Translations under genes and position numbers: made by a program
In this document: piece by piece, positions 60,633 to 64,000 of the stretch
Position numbering within the stretch: position 1 is the stretch's first letter
Layout of the letters: the number at the start of each line of letters is the position of its first letter
Assembly: GCA_016708905.1 (NCBI GenBank)
Contig: JADJEV010000005.1
Location: forward strand, 372,001 to 436,000
DNA length: 64,000 nucleotides
Source: Candidatus Methylophosphatis roskildensis
GTDB lineage: Bacteria; Pseudomonadota; Gammaproteobacteria; Burkholderiales; Rhodocyclaceae
Reading direction: 5' to 3'
Notes under the pieces: model-generated
Told to the model about the DNA's origin: nothing
Seen by the model: the letters and a program-made list of their open reading frames with translations, nothing else
The model's database searches: none

Positions 60633-61802
60633 TCAATCCAGCGTTTCACGGTAGCGCACCAGCGCAATTGCCGCTGCCACCAGCAGGAACACGCCGATCG
60701 GCCACAGGTGCGGCAGTATCTCGAGCGCGCCGTTGCCCTTGAGCAGGATGCCGCGCACGATGCGCAGGAAATGCGTCAAAGGAAAGACCGAACCGACGTA
60801 CTGCGCCCATTGCGGCATGCCGGCGAACGGAAACATGAAACCCGAGAGCAGGATCGACGGCAGAAAGAAAAAGAACGTCATCTGCATCGCCTGCAACTGA
60901 TTGCGCGCAAGCGTCGAGAAGGTGAAGCCGACCGCCAGGTTCGCCGCGATGTAGACCACCAGCGCAAGCGACAGCAGCACCACCGAGCCGACCATCGGCA
61001 CCTTGAACAGAAAACGCGCCGCGAGCAGTATCAGCGCAACCTGCAGATAGCCGACGATCACGTAGGGCACGATCTTGCCGGCCATCACTTCGAGCGGGCG
61101 CACCGGCGTGGCGAGCAGGTTTTCCATGGTGCCGCGTTCGCGTTCGCGCGTCATCGCGAACGCCGTCATCATGATCATCGTCATGGTCAGAATCGTACCG
61201 AGCAGTCCCGGCACGATGTTGTACGAGGTCACGCCCTCCGGGTTGTAACGGCGCTGGATGCGCAGCTCGAATGGCGCGGCCCGCGGCTGCAGGACTGCGC
61301 TGCTGCCCTGCAGGTCGCGCGCGAGCACCTGGCCCGCGAGCTGATTGAGCGCGGCGATCGCGTTGCCGGTGGCCGACGGGTCCGAGGCATCCGCGGCGAC
61401 CATGACGACCGGCTGGTCGCCGCGCAACAGCTTGCGCGAGAAGTCGACCGGCACCACGACCACGAACTGCACCTCGCCATGCTTGAGCAGAAGGTCTGCC
61501 TCGGCCTCGTCGGTCGTCTCGCGCATCACGCGAAAATAAGCGGTGTTCTCGATGCCGCGCACCAGGCTGCGGGCGAACATGCTTGGGTCCGATACCACCA
61601 CCGCAGTCGGCAGGGACTTGGGATCGGTATTGATGGCGAAGCCGAACAGGATCAACTGCAGGATCGGCACGCCGACTATCATCGCGAAGGTCAGGCGGTC
61701 GCGCCGCATCTGGATGAATTCCTTGATCAGCACCGCCATGAAGCGCGGCCAGGAGAACCATTGCGCGCGGTGCGGCAAGGCTTGCGTATCGCGCGTGCTC
61801 AC
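60633..61802 (-). CDS. ABC-2 type efflux permease (YbhS/YbhR-like)
   Basis: The 389-residue protein has an N-terminal membrane helix after AVLIKEFIQMRRDRLTFAM, a large periplasmic domain (about 55-190), and five C-terminal helices with the ABC-2 motif MTRERERGTMENLLATPVRP and PSILLSGFMFPFAGMPQWAQ. It works with the ATPase and the membrane fusion protein encoded upstream. The start is GTG 61802, seven bases after the ATPase stop. Only one permease gene is present, where the E. coli ybh operon has two. Confidence 0.9.
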   Translation of the reverse strand: MSTRDTQALPHRAQWFSWPRFMAVLIKEFIQMRRDRLTFAMIVGVPILQLILFGFAINTDPKSLPTAVVVSDPSMFARSLVRGIENTAYFRVMRETTDEAEADLLLKHGEVQFVVVVPVDFSRKLLRGDQPVVMVAADASDPSATGNAIAALNQLAGQVLARDLQGSSAVLQPRAAPFELRIQRRYNPEGVTSYNIVPGLLGTILTMTMIMMTAFAMTRERERGTMENLLATPVRPLEVMAGKIVPYVIVGYLQVALILLAARFLFKVPMVGSVVLLSLALVVYIAANLAVGFTFSTLARNQLQAMQMTFFFFLPSILLSGFMFPFAGMPQWAQYVGSVFPLTHFLRIVRGILLKGNGALEILPHLWPIGVFLLVAAAIALVRYRETLD

Positions 61803-61809
61803 GAGAGGC

Positions 61810-62763
61810 TCACGAGTAGTTATCCTGCGCGCGATTCATCAGGCCGATGAACACGTCTTCCAGCGAAGGTTCGGTGCGCGTCCAAGTCAGCCCGTCGCGC
61901 GCGCGATATGGCGCCAGGGCGGCTTCCAGCGCCTCGGCATCGTCGCCGCTGACGTGCAGCGTGGTGCCGAACGGAACCACCATCTGCACCCCGGGCGCAC
62001 CGCGCAGCGCCTGGGCAAGCTGATGCATGGCCAGCGCGCCATCCGGACCGCTGACCGCCCAGGTCGACAAACCGGAATGCGCCACCACGTCGGCCGCGCT
62101 TCCATTGACCATCAACCGTCCATAGGCGAGATAGGCGAGCGCGTGACAGCGCTCGGCCTCGTCCATGTAGTGGGTGCTGACCAGCACGGTCAACCCGTCC
62201 GCGGCGAGCTGGTGAATCTGGTCCCAGAACTCGCGCCGCGCTTTCGGGTCGACGCCGGCAGTCGGCTCGTCGAGCAGGAGCAGCCGCGGCGTATGCAGCA
62301 TGCAGGCGGCCAACGCCAGACGCTGCTTCCAGCCGCCGGACAGCGTGCCGGCCAGTTGCTCACGGCGCGCGGTCAGGCCGAGACGCTCGAGCGTGCCGTC
62401 GACCGCACTGCGACGCTGCGGCACACCGTACATGCGGGCGATGAACTCGAGGTTCTCGGCGATCGACAGGTCTTCGTACAGGGAAAATCGCTGGGTCATG
62501 TAGCCGACCTCGCGCTTGATGGCGGGGGCCTCACGGATGATGTCGAAGCCCAGGCAATGCCCGGCGCCGGCATCGGGCGTCAGCAAGCCGCACAGCATGC
62601 GTATCGTCGTGGTCTTGCCGCTGCCGTTCGGACCGAGAAATCCGTATATCTGGCCGCGCTCGACACGTATCGCGAAGTCATCGACGACCTTGCGGCCGGC
62701 GAACGACTTGGTGAGCCCGCGCACGTCGATCACGGCGGCGCCGTCTTCACCGGCGTGATTCAT
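61810..62763 (-). CDS. ABC efflux ATP-binding protein (YbhF-like)
   Basis: The 317-residue ATPase has Walker A GPNGSGKTTT, the Q-loop YMTQRFSLYEDL, signature LSGGWKQRL, Walker B RLLLLDEPTAGVD and the switch STHYMDEAE, and a C-terminal regulatory part ending in EPSLEDVFIGL. It has one nucleotide-binding domain, so it would act as a homodimer. The ATG at 62763 overlaps the HlyD gene stop by four bases. Confidence 0.93.
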   Translation of the reverse strand: MNHAGEDGAAVIDVRGLTKSFAGRKVVDDFAIRVERGQIYGFLGPNGSGKTTTIRMLCGLLTPDAGAGHCLGFDIIREAPAIKREVGYMTQRFSLYEDLSIAENLEFIARMYGVPQRRSAVDGTLERLGLTARREQLAGTLSGGWKQRLALAACMLHTPRLLLLDEPTAGVDPKARREFWDQIHQLAADGLTVLVSTHYMDEAERCHALAYLAYGRLMVNGSAADVVAHSGLSTWAVSGPDGALAMHQLAQALRGAPGVQMVVPFGTTLHVSGDDAEALEAALAPYRARDGLTWTRTEPSLEDVFIGLMNRAQDNYS

Positions 62764-63728
62764 GGCGACTTTCCGGCCACCCCTTCCAGGCGCACGTCGA
62801 CCGGCTGACCGGGATGCAGGCGCATGGCGTCGGCCGGGTTCGGCCGGGCCTCGACCATGAAAACCAGCTTGGCCCGGTTCTCCCGGCTGTAGATGACCGG
62901 CGGCGTGTACTCGGCCTGCGGCGCGATGTAGGAGATGGCCGCTTCGATCGGTGCTGCGCAGCCGTCGCAGGTCGCACCGATACTCTGCCCGATGCTGATG
63001 CGGCCCAGCATCGGCTCGGACACGAAGAAGCGCAGTTTGATGTTGGCGGGCGGCAGCAGGGACACGACGGGCACGCCGGCGGCGACCCATTCGCCTGGCC
63101 GGTACAGCGTGTCCTGCACCAGCGCGTCGACCGGCGCTCGCTGCGACTTCTGGTCGAGCCGCCACTGCACCTGAGCCAGCGCCTGACGCGCTGCGGTCAC
63201 GGCTTGTTCGGCGGCACGCAATTCGTCGGGCCGCGCCGCGAGACGGGCGACGTCGAGCTGCGCGGCAAGCTCGGCGACGCGCGCGCGGTCGCGACGCGCA
63301 GCACTGCTCGCCTCGTCGAGCACCGCGGGCGACGCGAACTGCCGCGCCACCAATTGCTCTTGGCGCTCGAGATTGGCCTGCGACAGCGACAGCGCGGCCT
63401 GCGCCTGCGCCAACTGGGCGCGCACGGCGGCGATTTCCTCGGGGCGACGCCCCTTCCTGAGGTTGTCGAGCTGCGCCTGCGCGGTCGCGACGCGTGCCTG
63501 CGCCTCCTCGCGCGCGGCGCGTTCGCTCTCCTGTTCGAGCACGAACAGCGGCGCGCCGACCTTGACCGTGTCGCCGCGCGCCACCGACAACTGCAGCACG
63601 GTGCCGCCGACCGGCGCCGCGACCCGCACATACTCCGCCTCGGCATAGCCGGAAAGCATTTCGCGCGGCGCGTCCCGGCAGCCGAGCAGGGCAAGTGCGC
63701 AAGCGAAGCAGAGAATCCAGCGCCTCAT
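62760..63728 (-). CDS. HlyD-family membrane fusion protein (YbhG-like)
   Basis: The 322-residue periplasmic adaptor has a probable lipoprotein-type N-terminus (LALLGC), a biotinyl-lipoyl half (VAAPVGGTVLQLSVARGDTV), a long coiled-coil hairpin (about 68-190, repeated Ala/Gln/Arg heptads), the second lipoyl half (RAPVDALVQDTLYRPGEWV) and a beta-barrel domain. It links the ABC permease to an outer-membrane channel; no channel gene is visible. Its ATG overlaps the TetR stop by four bases, so regulator and pump are one operon. Confidence 0.92.
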   Translation of the reverse strand: MRRWILCFACALALLGCRDAPREMLSGYAEAEYVRVAAPVGGTVLQLSVARGDTVKVGAPLFVLEQESERAAREEAQARVATAQAQLDNLRKGRRPEEIAAVRAQLAQAQAALSLSQANLERQEQLVARQFASPAVLDEASSAARRDRARVAELAAQLDVARLAARPDELRAAEQAVTAARQALAQVQWRLDQKSQRAPVDALVQDTLYRPGEWVAAGVPVVSLLPPANIKLRFFVSEPMLGRISIGQSIGATCDGCAAPIEAAISYIAPQAEYTPPVIYSRENRAKLVFMVEARPNPADAMRLHPGQPVDVRLEGVAGKSP

Positions 63729-64000
63729 TCGCCGGCACTCGCTGAGCCGCGAGACGCCGCCGCGCTGTCATCGTGAATTGCGACGCTGAGCGCGGCCAGG
63801 GCAAGATCGATGCGTTGCGCGATGGCGTCGTCCGACAGGGTTTCGCTTGCGAAGTGCGCCAAGGCAGGCATCGGTGGTAGCTGGCCCGTTTCGAAAGCGG
63901 CACCAACGATGATCGGCATGCCGATGGCGCCGATGGTAAAGCCGATCATCTGCTCCGGTGCGATGGCAGCAAGTCGGCCCTGATGCCGCGCTGTATCCAT
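63725..64000 (-). CDS. TetR-family regulator, C-terminal part (start outside window)
   Basis: The 91 visible residues are the ligand-binding C-terminal domain of a TetR-type repressor, with MIGFTIGAIGMPIIVGAAFE and ALAHFASETLSDDAIAQRID resembling CecR (YbiH). The DNA-binding N-terminus lies beyond the right edge. Its overlap with the HlyD gene and the order TetR-HlyD-ATPase-permease match the E. coli cecR-ybhGFS arrangement, so it probably represses this pump operon. Confidence 0.75.
   Translation of the reverse strand: MDTARHQGRLAAIAPEQMIGFTIGAIGMPIIVGAAFETGQLPPMPALAHFASETLSDDAIAQRIDLALAALSVAIHDDSAAASRGSASAGE

Overview
The window looks like a high-GC betaproteobacterial chromosome segment, closest in style to Rhodocyclales/Burkholderiales. 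The evidence is gene order: mlaFEDACB - ABC pair - ibaG - murA on the same strand as hisGDCB, kefB-type antiporter divergent from kdsD-kdsC-lptC-lptA, a phasin for polyhydroxyalkanoate granules, and an MSHA-type pilus cluster. I saw no tRNA, rRNA or CRISPR array. The assignment rests on synteny and protein motifs, not on a database search.

Region 1 (1-15.9 kb, minus strand) is a housekeeping block. It holds the outer-membrane lipid asymmetry operon (mla), a YadGH-like ABC exporter, ibaG, murA and the histidine operon hisGDCB. The murA-his junction is broken by three extra genes: an HD-GYP protein with an altered HD pair, an overlapping EAL protein with a dead GGDEF domain, and a methyltransferase.

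Region 2 (16-34 kb, mostly plus strand) is an MSHA-like type IV pilus/pseudopilus system. It starts with a sigma-54 response regulator, then ATPase MshM, secretin MshL, TPR protein MshN, ATPase MshE, platform MshG, assembly proteins MshI/J/K, two pilin-like proteins sharing a DxNxDG-type loop, a membrane adenylate cyclase, a membrane histidine kinase and a major-pilin-like gene. That pilin gene has a textbook -24/-12 sigma-54 promoter and an upstream perfect palindrome, so kinase, regulator and pilin probably form one regulatory circuit.

Region 3 (34-43 kb) holds a CPA2 antiporter, the KDO/LPS-transport genes kdsD-kdsC-lptC-lptA, a DMT exporter, the phasin gene with near-consensus promoter, candidate PhaR operator and perfect terminator, a secreted protein, a CinA-like protein and an EI24 membrane protein. 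lptB and rpoN, the usual followers of lptA, are replaced by an 8-bp tandem repeat and a fragment of an enoyl-CoA hydratase gene, which marks a rearrangement.

Region 4 (43.3-54 kb, minus strand) is a decaying VgrG effector island: vgrG with an in-frame amber codon, a DUF2169 gene split by an ISNCY-type element with an AATT target duplication, a DUF4150-lipase effector with its ankyrin lipoprotein (probable immunity), a pre-toxin gene cut off by an IS1634-type element, and a frameshifted immunity-like gene. No T6SS structural genes are present here.

Region 5 (54.3-64 kb) holds hrpA, crcB, a DUF190 gene, a 167-bp palindromic MITE-like element, a frameshifted MFS gene, and a TetR-HlyD-ATPase-permease efflux operon. 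A family of short interspersed repeats with core CCGCATGGa occurs in at least five places, one of them read in frame inside hrpA. Several of the broken genes differ from intact ones by one base in a homopolymer run, so sequencing error must be excluded before calling them biological.
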